From NCBI RefSeq assembly GCF_036226605.1, contig NZ_CP109000.1:2414501-2478500 (forward strand): a DNA stretch of 64,000 nt, in the 5' to 3' direction. A program made the position numbers and the translations under genes. The notes beneath the pieces were generated by a model. It was not told where the DNA came from, did not search any database, and saw only the letters and a program-made list of their open reading frames with translations. The stretch comes from Streptomyces sp. NBC_00704. GTDB lineage: Bacteria > Actinomycetota > Actinomycetes > Streptomycetales > Streptomycetaceae. Positions 55,775-64,000 of the stretch are shown one piece after another. How positions within the stretch are numbered: the first letter of the stretch is position 1; the number at the start of each line of letters is the position of its first letter.

Positions 55775-56659
55775 TCAGCGGGCCTCGGCCTCGGCCGCGG
55801 CCGCCAGGATCTCCGTGACGACCTTCGGGGTCGATTCCGGGTGCAGGAACAGGAAGAGGTTCGGCTCGACCAGTTCCAGCTCCATCACCCGCGGCCGCCC
55901 GTCGTCGCCGTCCACCAGGTCGACGCGGGCGTAGAGCAGCTCCGGCGCGTCGGGGACGGCGGCCAGGGCGCGCTCGGCGACGGCGAGTTCGGCCGCGGTC
56001 GGCGTCCAGGGCTCCAGCCCGGGATGGGCGACCTTCTCCGCGTCGAAGGCGGTGTCCGGGGCCAGCACGGCCCGCTTGCGGCTCGCGTGCAGGAGGCGGC
56101 CGCCGAAGAACTGCAGGGCGCGCTCGCCGCCGGTGTCGATGGCGCGCAGGTACGGCTGCACCATCGCCGTCAGCCCCTCGGCGTGCATCCGTGCGAGATG
56201 GTCCAGGGCCCGTTCGTGCCCCTCGGGGGTGTAGCGGGCGGCATACCGGGCGCCGGCGCCCGAGGCGGGCTTGATCACGTACTCGCCGGCGTCGGGCAGC
56301 TCGGCCGGCTCGCCGGGCGCGAGGTAGCGCGTCGGCACGGTCGGCACCCCGGCCGCCGCCAGCTCGCCGAGGTACCGCTTGTCGGTGTTCCAGCGCACCA
56401 CGCCGACCGGGTTGGCCAGCCGCGTGACGGAGGCGACCTTGTGCGCCCACGCCGTGAACTCGTCCGCACGCCAGCTGTAGTCCCAGGTGGAGCGGATGAC
56501 GACGAGGTCGTAGGAGGCCCAGTCCACGTCGGCGTCGTCCCAGAAGACGCCGTCCGCCTCCGCGCCGGCCTCGCGCAGCGCCTCCAGCAGCACCGGGAGA
56601 TCGGCGTCCTTCCCGGCCTGCGGCCGCGGGTCGTAGGTGGCTAGCGCGACACGGGCCAC
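55775..56659 (-). CDS. ATP-grasp enzyme (glutathione-synthetase-like)
   Basis: A 294-residue ligase-fold protein. VIKPASGAGARYAARY (about 130-145) is the ATP-binding Lys and flexible loop, VQPYLRAIDTGGERALQFFGG the hinge and metal region, and VMELELVEPNLFLFLHPEST the metal-binding Glu and Asn near the end. The short N-terminal domain begins VALATYDPRPQAGKDADL. Such proteins join a carboxylate to an amine through an acyl phosphate; the substrate is unknown. GTG at 56659 has AAGGAG upstream. Confidence 0.82.
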   Translation of the reverse strand: MARVALATYDPRPQAGKDADLPVLLEALREAGAEADGVFWDDADVDWASYDLVVIRSTWDYSWRADEFTAWAHKVASVTRLANPVGVVRWNTDKRYLGELAAAGVPTVPTRYLAPGEPAELPDAGEYVIKPASGAGARYAARYTPEGHERALDHLARMHAEGLTAMVQPYLRAIDTGGERALQFFGGRLLHASRKRAVLAPDTAFDAEKVAHPGLEPWTPTAAELAVAERALAAVPDAPELLYARVDLVDGDDGRPRVMELELVEPNLFLFLHPESTPKVVTEILAAAAEAEAR

Positions 56660-56818
56660 GACGGGACTCCTTCTTCGTGCGACTGTCCGATCATCGGAAG
56701 GCTAACAAGGGCGGTGGCACAGTGATCCGGATCAATCCCGCGCTCGGCCCGATCGCCCGCGCGGCGGGGTAGGAAGGTTCCTGTCGTGCTCGTTCCGCCG
56801 TTCGCAAGGAGTGCCCGC

Positions 56819-58354
56819 GTGCCCCCTCTCTTCCCGGCCCTGACGGACGATCCGTCCGCCCGCCCCGCCCTGCGGTTCGGGGCGCGCTCCCTGACGTACG
56901 CCCAGCTCGCGGCCGCGGCCGGCGCCGTCGCCGGGCGGGTGCGGGGAGCGGAGAGGGTCGCGGTGTGGGCGACTCCGTCGCTGGAGACCGCCGTCGCCGT
57001 GGTGGGGGTGCTGCTGGCCGGGGTCGCCGCGGTGCCGCTGAATCCGAAGTCGGGCGACAAGGAGCTGGGGCACATCCTGACCGACAGCGCACCCGCCCTG
57101 GTGCTGGCGGCCCCGGACGCGGAACTGCCCGCCCCGCTGCGCGACCTGCGGCGCGTGGACGTCGAGGTCGAGGCGGAGGCCGACGGCGGCGACGACGGCA
57201 AGGGCGACGGCAACGGCGCTTCCGGTGCGGGCGTCGGTGTCGATGCCGGTGCCGGTGTGGGCGGGGGGCCGGGTGCGCGGGCCGGTGCGGCCGTCGGCGG
57301 GGAGGAGCCCGCCCTCGTCGTGTACACCTCCGGCACCACCGGACCGCCCAAGGGCGCGGTCATCCCGCGTCGGGCGATCGTCGCCACCCTGGACGCGCTC
57401 GCGGACGCCTGGCAGTGGACCGAGGACGACGTCCTCGTGCACGGGCTGCCGCTGTTCCACGTCCACGGGCTGGTCCTGGGCGTCCTCGGGCCGCTGCGCC
57501 GAGGCGGGTCCGTGCGGCATCTCGGGCGGTTCGACCCGCAGGGCGTGAGCCGGGAGCTGAGCGGCGGCGCGACCATGCTGTTCGGGGTGCCGACGATGTA
57601 CCACCGCATCGCCGAGGCGCTGCCCGGCGACCCGGCGCTGGCCGAGGCGCTCGCCGGGGCCCGGCTGCTGGTGTCGGGGTCGGCGGCGCTGCCCGTGCAC
57701 GACCACGAGCGGATCGCGGCGGCGACCGGACGGCGGGTCGTCGAGCGGTACGGCATGACGGAGACGCTGATGAACACCGCCGTGCGGGCCGACGGCGAGG
57801 CCCGGGCCGGGACCGTCGGACTGCCGCTGCCGGGTGTGGAGCTGCGGCTGGTGGAGGACGACGGGTCGGTCCTGGACGCCCTCGACGGGGAGAGCGTCGG
57901 GGAGATCCAGGTGCGCGGCGCGAACCTGTTCACCGAGTACCTCAACCGGCCGGACGCGACGGCCGCCGCCTTCACCACCGACGGCTGGTTCCGCACCGGC
58001 GACGTGGCCGTGCGCGACCCCGACGGGTACGTCCGCATCGTGGGCCGCAAGGCCACCGACCTGATCAAGAGCGGCGGGTACAAGATCGGGGCCGGGGAGA
58101 TCGAGAACGCGCTGCTGGAGCATCCGGGGGTGCGGGAGGCCGCCGTCACCGGCGAACCGGACGCCGACCTCGGGGAGCGGATCGTCGCGTGGGTCGTGCC
58201 CGCCGACCCACAGTCGCCGCCTGCGGAAGGGGAGTTGGCCGACCACGTGGCCCGGCGGCTCGCGCCGCACAAGCGGCCCCGTACGGTGCGCTACCTCGAC
58301 GCGCTGCCCCGCAACGACATGGGCAAGATCATGAAGCGGGCGCTGCCGGCATGA
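56819..58354 (+). CDS. matB: Malonyl-CoA synthetase
   Basis: A 511-residue acyl-adenylating enzyme that converts malonate, or methylmalonate, to the CoA ester. VVYTSGTTGPPKGAV is the P-loop, RYGMTETLMNT motif A5, WFRTGDVAVRDPDGYVRIVGR the A7/A8 region and MGKIMKRALPA carries the catalytic Lys. The sequence closely follows S. coelicolor MatB (SCO2444), including VAVWATPSLET and PLNPKSGDKELGHIL. A Gly/Ala-rich insert at about 118-163 is longer than in that protein. GTG at 56819 has AAGGAG 7 bases upstream. Its stop overlaps the carboxyltransferase start (ATGA). Confidence 0.94.
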   Translation: MPPLFPALTDDPSARPALRFGARSLTYAQLAAAAGAVAGRVRGAERVAVWATPSLETAVAVVGVLLAGVAAVPLNPKSGDKELGHILTDSAPALVLAAPDAELPAPLRDLRRVDVEVEAEADGGDDGKGDGNGASGAGVGVDAGAGVGGGPGARAGAAVGGEEPALVVYTSGTTGPPKGAVIPRRAIVATLDALADAWQWTEDDVLVHGLPLFHVHGLVLGVLGPLRRGGSVRHLGRFDPQGVSRELSGGATMLFGVPTMYHRIAEALPGDPALAEALAGARLLVSGSAALPVHDHERIAAATGRRVVERYGMTETLMNTAVRADGEARAGTVGLPLPGVELRLVEDDGSVLDALDGESVGEIQVRGANLFTEYLNRPDATAAAFTTDGWFRTGDVAVRDPDGYVRIVGRKATDLIKSGGYKIGAGEIENALLEHPGVREAAVTGEPDADLGERIVAWVVPADPQSPPAEGELADHVARRLAPHKRPRTVRYLDALPRNDMGKIMKRALPA

Positions 58355-60111
58355 CGACGGGACGTGTGAGCGCACGTGAGGTGATCGCCCTCGTCGCCGA
58401 CGACTTCGTCCCGCTCCCGCACGAGGAGCGGCCGTCCGGCCCCGACGCCCCCCTGGGCTGGCCCGGCTACGACGCCGCCCGTGCGCGCGCGGCCGAACGC
58501 ACCGGTGAGTCGGAGTCCGTCGTGTGCGGCGCGGCGACCGTGGCGGGCGTCCGGGCGGTCCTGATCGCCTTCGAGTTCGGCTTCCTGGGCGGCTCGCTGG
58601 GCGAGCGCACCGGCGACCGGCTGGTCGCGGCGTACACGTACGCCCGTGAACACCGCCTGCCCGTCGTGCCGTTGGTCGCCACCGGCGGCAGCCGCATGCA
58701 GGAGGGCATGCTCGCGCTCACCCAGCTCCAGCGGGTGGCACGGGAGTCGGCGCTCACCAGGGAGGCGGGCCTGCCGCAGGTGGCGGTCCTGCGCGATCCC
58801 ACGACCGGCGGCGGCTGGGCCACCCTGGGCGCGGGCGCCGACGTGGTGCTGGCGCTGCCGGGCGCCCAGGTCGGCTTCGCCGGCTCACGGGTGCGCCCGC
58901 CGGACGCGGACCCGGCCGCCTACACGGCGGAGGCGCAGGTCGCCGCGGGCGCGGCGGACGCGGTGGTGCCCGCGGCGGAGCTGCGGGACGTACTGGGCCT
59001 GTGGCTGCGCCTCCTGACCGACTGCCGGACGCCGGCGGACGGCAGTCCACCGCTCGACGGCGGCCCGGCGGCCGACGCCGGTTCGACGGCCGACGCCGGT
59101 TCGGCAGCCGACGCCGGTTCGGCGGCCGACGGCGGCCCGGCAGCCGACGCCGGTTCGACAGCCGACGCCGGTTCGACAGCCGACGCCGGTTCGGCGGCCG
59201 ACGGCGGCCCGGCAGCCGACGCCGGTTCGACGGCCGACGGGGACTCGCGAACCGACGAGGGCTCGAGAACCGAAAGCGGCCCGGTGGACGACAAGGGCCC
59301 GGCAACCGGCGGCAGTTCGGCGCCCCACGCCGGTTCGCCGCCCGACGCCAGTCCGCCACCCGACGCCAGTCCGTCACCCGACGCCGGCCCGTCACCCGAC
59401 AACGCCCCGGCCGCCGGCGGCGATGTCGTGCCGGCCCCCGTGCCCGGCGCTCTCGGGGAGGTCGGGCTGCCTCTCACCGGGTGGGATGCCGTGCGGCGGG
59501 CACGCTCGGCGGGGCGGCCGCGGGCGGGGGCCTATCTGGACGCCTACTTCACGCGCCGGCTCGCGATCTCCGGCGACCGGTGCGGCGGCGTCGACCCCGA
59601 CGGGATGCTGTGCGGCTTCGGCGTCCACGAGGGCCGTACCGTCGCGTACGCCGCTCAGACGGGTGCGGCGACCCGGCCCGCCGGATACCGGACGGCCGTG
59701 CGGCTGATCCGGCTGGCCGAGCGGCTCGGCATCCCCGTGCTCACGCTGGTGGACACGCCGGGCGCGGCCAACGACGCCGAGGCGGAGCGCCAGGGTGTGG
59801 GCGCGGCGATCGCGGAGCTGTTCGGGGTGGTCGCCGCCGCGCGCACGCCGGTCACGACGCTGGTGATCGGCGAGGGCGGTTCGGGCGGTGCGCTGGCCCT
59901 GGCGGCGCCGGGCCGGACCTGGGCCACGCCGGACAGCTACTTCTCGGTGATCGCGCCGGAGGCGGCGGCGGCGATCCTCAAGCGGCCGCCCGAGCAGACC
60001 GAGGCGACCGCCGACCAACTGCGAATTCGTCCGCAGGACTTGGTCGAGCTGGGGGTGATCCGGGCCACGAACGCGCGGGGAACGCGGGACAACGGTGAGC
60101 ACCGTCCGTGA
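58351..60111 (+). CDS. Fused acetyl-CoA carboxylase carboxyltransferase (beta-alpha in one chain)
   Basis: A 586-residue protein. Residues 1-225 match AccD (FLGGSLGERTGDRLVAAYTYAREHRLP and LVATGGSRMQEGMLALTQLQ) but lack the zinc-ribbon Cys set of bacterial AccD. Residues 365-586 match AccA (VDTPGAANDAEAERQGVGAAIAELF and IGEGGSGGALALAAPG). The 140-residue linker is made of Ala-Asp-Ala-Gly-Ser repeats. It would carboxylate acetyl-CoA, or a relative, with biotin carrier and biotin carboxylase encoded elsewhere. Coupling to matB by an ATGA overlap gives two routes to malonyl-CoA from one message. Confidence 0.85.
   Translation: MTTGRVSAREVIALVADDFVPLPHEERPSGPDAPLGWPGYDAARARAAERTGESESVVCGAATVAGVRAVLIAFEFGFLGGSLGERTGDRLVAAYTYAREHRLPVVPLVATGGSRMQEGMLALTQLQRVARESALTREAGLPQVAVLRDPTTGGGWATLGAGADVVLALPGAQVGFAGSRVRPPDADPAAYTAEAQVAAGAADAVVPAAELRDVLGLWLRLLTDCRTPADGSPPLDGGPAADAGSTADAGSAADAGSAADGGPAADAGSTADAGSTADAGSAADGGPAADAGSTADGDSRTDEGSRTESGPVDDKGPATGGSSAPHAGSPPDASPPPDASPSPDAGPSPDNAPAAGGDVVPAPVPGALGEVGLPLTGWDAVRRARSAGRPRAGAYLDAYFTRRLAISGDRCGGVDPDGMLCGFGVHEGRTVAYAAQTGAATRPAGYRTAVRLIRLAERLGIPVLTLVDTPGAANDAEAERQGVGAAIAELFGVVAAARTPVTTLVIGEGGSGGALALAAPGRTWATPDSYFSVIAPEAAAAILKRPPEQTEATADQLRIRPQDLVELGVIRATNARGTRDNGEHRP
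59040..59240. repeat. 15-bp coding tandem repeat (GCCGACGCCGGTTCG)
   Basis: About a dozen units encode Ala-Asp-Ala-Gly-Ser or Ala-Asp-Gly-Gly-Pro in the linker between the two carboxyltransferase halves; more degenerate copies run on to about 59400. Confidence 0.88.
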
Positions 60112-60163
60112 CAATGGGTGCGCACAGTGCCGCAGGAGACGGGAAGGGGCGACGGGGGACATC

Positions 60164-60487
60164 GTGGACGGACTGGTGGAGTTCAAGACCGACGACGGGG
60201 CCGTGGTGGCCGTCGAGGCGGTCGCGCAGGCGCGGCCGGGTTCGCGGCTCGTGGCCCGCGACGGGACGGTCCAGGCGGCCCGCACCTTCGAGGGGGCCCT
60301 GGAGGGCGTGCGGGCGGCCGCCGAGTCCGCGCTGCGGGTGTTCCGGGAGGGGACGCTGCGGCCCGACGGCGTGGAGATCGAGTTCGGGGTGAAGCTGTCG
60401 GCGGAGACGGGCGCGATCATCGCCAAGGGCACGGCGGAGGGACACCTCGTCGTGAAGCTGACCTGGTCGCCGTCAGCGGATTCGTGA
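60164..60487 (+). CDS. Trypsin-co-occurring domain 1 (Trypco1) protein
   Basis: A 107-residue protein with the Trypco1 signature GVEIEFGVKLSAETGAIIAKGTAEGHLVVKLTW at its C-terminus and a beta-rich N-terminal half. In published domain analyses this domain appears beside trypsin-like proteases in predicted bacterial conflict systems. GTG at 60164 follows GGGGGAC by 3-9 bases. Its stop overlaps the start of the protease gene (GTGA). It lies 52 bp after the carboxyltransferase and may share its message. Confidence 0.85.
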   Translation: MDGLVEFKTDDGAVVAVEAVAQARPGSRLVARDGTVQAARTFEGALEGVRAAAESALRVFREGTLRPDGVEIEFGVKLSAETGAIIAKGTAEGHLVVKLTWSPSADS

Positions 60488-62199
60488 ACAGCGCCGCGTG
60501 GCACGCCCGGATCGAGACCGGGGGCGAGGTGGCGGGGGCGGGTTTCCTCGTCACCCCGACCACGGTGCTGACCTGCGCCCACGTCGTGCACGGCGCGGCC
60601 GCCGGCGCCCTGGCGGTGACGTTCACCGAGCTGCCCGGGTTCCCCACGGTGGCGGCCAGGGTGGTCGCCGACGGCGGCTGGGGCGGCGCGGCGACCGACC
60701 TCGGCGATCTGGCCGTCCTGGAGCTGGCCCGCCCGGTGGCGGCCGCCCCGGCCGCGCTGGCCCCGGTGGACGCGGCCGACGGCCCCCGCGCGGACCGGCC
60801 CCGCAAGCTCGTCGTCTACGGCTTCCCGGTCGGTTTCGACGAGGGCACGCTCGCCGAGTACCGCATCACCGCACGGCAGTTGCTCAACGGCGAGTGGATC
60901 CAGCTGGAGGCCTGGCAGCCGGGCGGGCAGCCGCTCGCGCCCGGGTTCAGCGGCGCGGCGGTCGCCCTCGCCGACACCGGCGAGGTCGTCGGCATGGTCA
61001 CGGCGGCCGCGGGCGACCGGGGTGTGCGCAACGGGCGGATGATGCCGACCGAGGTCATGGCCCGTCACTGGCCCGCGCTGGAGGGGCTGGTGCCCACCTG
61101 CGACCATCGCAGTGCCGACCGGGCCCGGCTGCGCGAGCTGGTGGAGCGGGCGGTCCGCGAGGGCCTGGACGACGATCCGGGCCGGCGGGTGCGGCTCTAC
61201 GAGGCGGCCCGGGGCCCGCTGGACCCGGACGCCCCCGAGGAGGGCTTCGACTCCCTGCGCGCGGCGGCCCTATTCGTGCTGTGCGAGGTCGACGGCGACG
61301 ACGCGGCCGCCACCGTCGCCCGCTTCACCGCTCATGTGGAGTCCCTGTTCGCCGCCCCCGTCGAGGCGGCCGCCGCGCCCGTGTGGTCGCCCATCCTCGT
61401 CGACCTGCGGCGCAGCGGCGCGGGCGACGGGCGCGTCCTGGTCGAGGTGAGCGCCTACAGCGACGGTCGCCGCCATCCGGTCGGCTGCGACACCGTGCCG
61501 CAGGCCGGGGTGCGCGCCTACGTGCAGGACCGGATCGAGGCGGCCTTCCGTCATCTGACGCCCGGCTGCGACGAGTTGATCGCGTTCGCGCTGCCCCGGG
61601 AGTGGATCGACCTGCCGGTGGACCGGTGGGCGAGCGCCCCCGACGACGAGACGCCGCTCGGCTGCGTGTATCCGCTCGTGGTCACCGACCAGGCCCGCCG
61701 CCGGGCGGGGATGCGCCATCAGCTGGCCCGGGCGTGGAAGCGGCTGGACTCCGCGCCGGGGGCGCGGGTGCACCGGGTCGAGTGCGGCGGGCCCGAGGAG
61801 CCCCGCCGGCTGCGGATGCGGCTGCGGCGGGACGACGCCTGCCTGGCCGGGTTCGGCTCCGGTCCGGCCGCCTCCCGCACCCGCTCCCACTTCGACACCA
61901 CGGTCAGCGCGCCCGCCCCGGTGGTCGTCTGGTCCCGCGAGGGCTGCGGCGCCGGGCCCGACGAGGACTGCGCGGGCGGGGACGGCTGTGCGGGCAAGGC
62001 GTTCCTGGACGAGCTGGACGCCTGTGTGTCGCGGGTGCCGCCCGGCGAACTCCCCCGCCTCGTGCTGGCGTTGCGCGAGGAGGCCGACGCGGAGGACGGC
62101 CACTGGGCGCACGACATCCAGCTGCTGTGGGACGACCCGCGCGTCTTCGCCGACCCGCACGGCGACCCGCCCGCCCACACCCGCTCCCCCGTGGCCTGA
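60484..62199 (+). CDS. Trypsin-like serine protease fused to VMAP-C domain
   Basis: A 571-residue protein. Residues 1-200 are a trypsin-fold protease with His33 (LTCAHVVHG), Asp75 (DLGDLAVLE) and Ser156 (PGFSGAAVAL), so the triad is complete. The C-terminal part (about 230-560) has the VMAP-C pattern: ILVDLRRSGAGDGRVLVEVSAYSDGR, GCDELIAFALPREWIDLPVDRW, YPLVVTDQARRRAG and LPRLVLALREEAD. No signal peptide is present, so it acts inside the cell. Together with the Trypco1, MoxR and SAV_2336-type genes it resembles predicted NTPase-protease immunity modules. The substrate is unknown. Confidence 0.85.
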   Translation: MNSAAWHARIETGGEVAGAGFLVTPTTVLTCAHVVHGAAAGALAVTFTELPGFPTVAARVVADGGWGGAATDLGDLAVLELARPVAAAPAALAPVDAADGPRADRPRKLVVYGFPVGFDEGTLAEYRITARQLLNGEWIQLEAWQPGGQPLAPGFSGAAVALADTGEVVGMVTAAAGDRGVRNGRMMPTEVMARHWPALEGLVPTCDHRSADRARLRELVERAVREGLDDDPGRRVRLYEAARGPLDPDAPEEGFDSLRAAALFVLCEVDGDDAAATVARFTAHVESLFAAPVEAAAAPVWSPILVDLRRSGAGDGRVLVEVSAYSDGRRHPVGCDTVPQAGVRAYVQDRIEAAFRHLTPGCDELIAFALPREWIDLPVDRWASAPDDETPLGCVYPLVVTDQARRRAGMRHQLARAWKRLDSAPGARVHRVECGGPEEPRRLRMRLRRDDACLAGFGSGPAASRTRSHFDTTVSAPAPVVVWSREGCGAGPDEDCAGGDGCAGKAFLDELDACVSRVPPGELPRLVLALREEADAEDGHWAHDIQLLWDDPRVFADPHGDPPAHTRSPVA

Positions 62200-62235
62200 G
62201 CCGCCGCACCGAGTCACGCCGAGTTTCGGAGAACC

Positions 62236-63267
62236 ATGCCCCACTGGTCCGTCTACACCGGGAACAGCGCGCCGCACGACGGCATCGACCGGCTGCCCGA
62301 GCCGCCGCCCTGGCGCTCGTTCGACGGCGCGCCCCTCGTGCCGTCGCCGCGGGACGCCGACGACGAGGCGGCCGTCTCGCCCGACCGCGTCCACCGGGCC
62401 CGCGCGTACGTGGCCACCGCGGAGAGCGTCCAGCTCGTCAACGCCGCGCTCGTGCTGCGCCGTCCGCTGCTGGTCACCGGGCCGCCCGGCACGGGCAAGT
62501 CGTCGCTGGCGTACGCGGTCGCCCGTGAGCTGGGGCTCGGCCCGGTGCTGCGCTGGAACATCACCAGCCGGTCCACGCTGGCCGACGGCCTCTACCAGTA
62601 CGACCCGCTGTCCCGGCTGTACGCGGCCCGGCAGGCGGCGTGGCGCGAGCACGGGGAGGACGCCGCCCGCGGCGGGGTCGAGGACCATCTGCGGCTCGGC
62701 CCCCTGGGCACCGCCCTGCTGCCCTACGCCCGGCCCCGCGCGCTGCTCGTCGACGAGATCGACAAGAGCGACCTGGACCTGCCGAACGACCTGCTGAACG
62801 TGCTGGAGGAGGGGCAGTTCGAGATCCCCGAGCTGATGCGCGCGGCGCGGCTCTCCCCGGCGGACGCCACCGCCGAGGTGCTGGCCGACGGCTCGGACGT
62901 GCCGGTCGCCGTGGCCCGCGGCCGGGTGCGCTGCCGGGCCTTCCCGTTCGTCGTCCTGACCAGCAACGGCGAGCGCGAGTTCCCGCCCGCGTTCCTGCGC
63001 CGCTGCGTCCGGCTGAAGCTGCGCCGCCCCGACCGCGAGCAGCTCACCCATATCGTCCGGGCCCATCTCGACACCCCGCCCGGCGAGGCGGAGCATCTCA
63101 TCGACCGGTTCCTGGCCCGCGCCGCCGACGGCGAACTCGCCACCGACCAGTTGCTGAACGCCCTCTACCTCACGGGCGTCACCGGTCTGGACGTGGCGTC
63201 CCGCGACGCGCTGGCCGAGCAGTTGATGCCCTATCTGGGCGCCACGGCGGACGGCGATGGCTTCTGA
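62236..63267 (+). CDS. MoxR-type AAA+ ATPase
   Basis: A 343-residue AAA+ protein. Walker A is GPPGTGKSS (Lys88), Walker B LLVDEIDKSD (Asp173, Glu174), sensor 1 VLTSNGEREFPPAFLRRC including the arginine finger region. MoxR ATPases work with vWA-type proteins as chaperones or signalling switches. In VMAP systems such an ATPase is thought to act with the vWA/VMAP proteins. The gene overlaps the next one by 11 bp. Confidence 0.93.
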   Translation: MPHWSVYTGNSAPHDGIDRLPEPPPWRSFDGAPLVPSPRDADDEAAVSPDRVHRARAYVATAESVQLVNAALVLRRPLLVTGPPGTGKSSLAYAVARELGLGPVLRWNITSRSTLADGLYQYDPLSRLYAARQAAWREHGEDAARGGVEDHLRLGPLGTALLPYARPRALLVDEIDKSDLDLPNDLLNVLEEGQFEIPELMRAARLSPADATAEVLADGSDVPVAVARGRVRCRAFPFVVLTSNGEREFPPAFLRRCVRLKLRRPDREQLTHIVRAHLDTPPGEAEHLIDRFLARAADGELATDQLLNALYLTGVTGLDVASRDALAEQLMPYLGATADGDGF

Positions 63268-64000
63268 GGCGGCGGGCGGTGACCGGTCCGCCCTCGAACG
63301 GCTGACGCGGCTGCTGACGGCGGCCTCGGACACCGCGCCCACCCCGCGCGAGCTCGCCGAACTGCTGTGGCTGGCACGCCGGTTACCCGCCCCGGACGGC
63401 GCGGACGACGCGGGCGGTCCGGAGGGTGCGGGCGGGCCGGACGCGGCGGACGCCCGCACCGGGCCGGCCGCGCGGGCGGCGGCGGACGCTGCCGGGCCGC
63501 CGGCGGGGGAGCCGTCCGCCGGATCCGCGCCGCCGGCCGGCGCCCCCGGCCCGCCGGATCCCGCGCCCGCCCCGGCCCCCCGCATCCCGCTGCGTCTGCC
63601 CTCCCCCGCCGCCGCCCCCCGGGCGCCCGGTGAGCCGGGCTCCGCCGGCGGCCGGACGCTGCTCGCCCCCGCGCCGCCGATGCTGCCGCGCCCGCTCGCG
63701 TTGCAGCGCGCCCTGCGCCCGCTGAAGCGGACGGTGCCCTCGGCGCGCGCCCGTCTCCTGGACGAGCGGGCCACGGCCGACCGCATCGCCCGCCTCGGCG
63801 CTCATCCGGACGTCTGGCTGCCCGTCCTGTGCCCGGCGCGCGACCGCTGGCTGCGCCTGAGCCTCGTCCACGACACGGGCCCGACGATGCCGGTCTGGCG
63901 GCCCCTGGTGCGTGAACTGCACGCCGTGCTGGCCCAGTCGGGCGTCTTCCGCACGGTCGGCCTGCACCCGGCGACGCCCGACGGGCGGGCCCGGCAGGTG
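63257..64000 (+). CDS. SAV_2336 N-terminal domain-related protein (cut by window end)
   Basis: The first 248 residues of a longer protein. It begins MASEAAGGDRSALERLTRLL, has a helix TPRELAELLWLARRLP, a Pro/Ala-rich linker (about 50-135), and then the conserved start ALRPLKRTVPSARARLLDERATADRIA and LPVLCPARDRWLRLSLVHDTGPTMPVW that defines the SAV_2336 family. ATG at 63257 starts within the moxR gene. Downstream domains, which would show the effector, lie outside the window. Confidence 0.82.
   Translation, partial: MASEAAGGDRSALERLTRLLTAASDTAPTPRELAELLWLARRLPAPDGADDAGGPEGAGGPDAADARTGPAARAAADAAGPPAGEPSAGSAPPAGAPGPPDPAPAPAPRIPLRLPSPAAAPRAPGEPGSAGGRTLLAPAPPMLPRPLALQRALRPLKRTVPSARARLLDERATADRIARLGAHPDVWLPVLCPARDRWLRLSLVHDTGPTMPVWRPLVRELHAVLAQSGVFRTVGLHPATPDGRARQV

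Noticed and set aside
61270..63786. Minus-strand open frame of 838 codons opposite the protease and MoxR genes
   Set aside because: Antisense of genes with intact catalytic motifs and overlapping starts.

Overview
The window is chromosomal DNA of a Streptomyces or a very close relative. It is GC-rich throughout, uses many GTG starts, and has many genes joined by 4-bp ATGA or GTGA stop/start overlaps. The gene order aceE ... fasR-fabD-fabH-acpP-fabF ... DUF3145 ... SCO2400-type protein ... ChvE-type sugar importer-galM ... matB resembles the S. coelicolor SCO2371-SCO2445 interval as I remember it. I see no insertion sequence, prophage, CRISPR array, tRNA or rRNA.

Layout. 1-2002: 3' part of aceE (pyruvate dehydrogenase E1). 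2249-12607: small transport, regulatory and enzyme genes: a TetR/MFS divergent pair, a DUF1023 hydrolase, a DUF4429/SHOCT protein, a MerR-aldo/keto reductase operon, a GNAT, a serine hydrolase, a pirin, and fasR. 12697-16314: the fatty-acid synthase II operon fabD-fabH-acpP-fabF. 16420-24525: DUF3145, an SGNH lipoprotein, galM, a secreted pyroglutamyl-peptidase-like protein with Ser in place of the usual Cys, an EI24 membrane protein, a serine hydrolase and a CurA-like oxidoreductase. 24640-27171: a MarR regulator, a UTRA-only/GntR pair and an RsbW-like kinase.

27185-54944 is largely devoted to plant-type sugars. It holds a YtfQRT-YjfF-like importer with a LacI gene upstream, an enolase-superfamily sugar-acid dehydratase with a zinc dehydrogenase, a TIM-barrel protein of unknown function, a ChvE-GguA-GguB-like importer with a second galM, a GH51 arabinofuranosidase, and an SMP-30 lactonase co-transcribed with an IclR regulator. 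A shared operator-like sequence (TGTTCGAGATTTCGGTCA and variants) lies upstream of the ytfQ-like gene, the dehydratase operon, the TIM-barrel gene and the iclR operon. This suggests one dispersed oxidative sugar or sugar-acid regulon run by the IclR protein. Between these lie an aminotransferase with a long low-complexity tail, a DUF4360 protein, an Rrf2 regulator, and a tightly overlapping operon of HExxH metallopeptidase, MAB_1171c-type membrane protein and FAD oxidoreductase (49036-52548).

55105-60111: a hypothetical gene, an ATP-grasp enzyme, and the matB-carboxyltransferase pair for malonyl-CoA supply. 60164-64000: a Trypco1 protein, a trypsin-VMAP-C protein, a MoxR AAA+ ATPase and a SAV_2336-type protein cut by the window end. 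This last block resembles predicted NTPase/protease conflict (immunity-like) systems and is the least characterised biology here. Several genes carry in-frame 15-bp tandem repeats that lengthen tails or linkers, and 52650-53320 is a non-coding repeat block.
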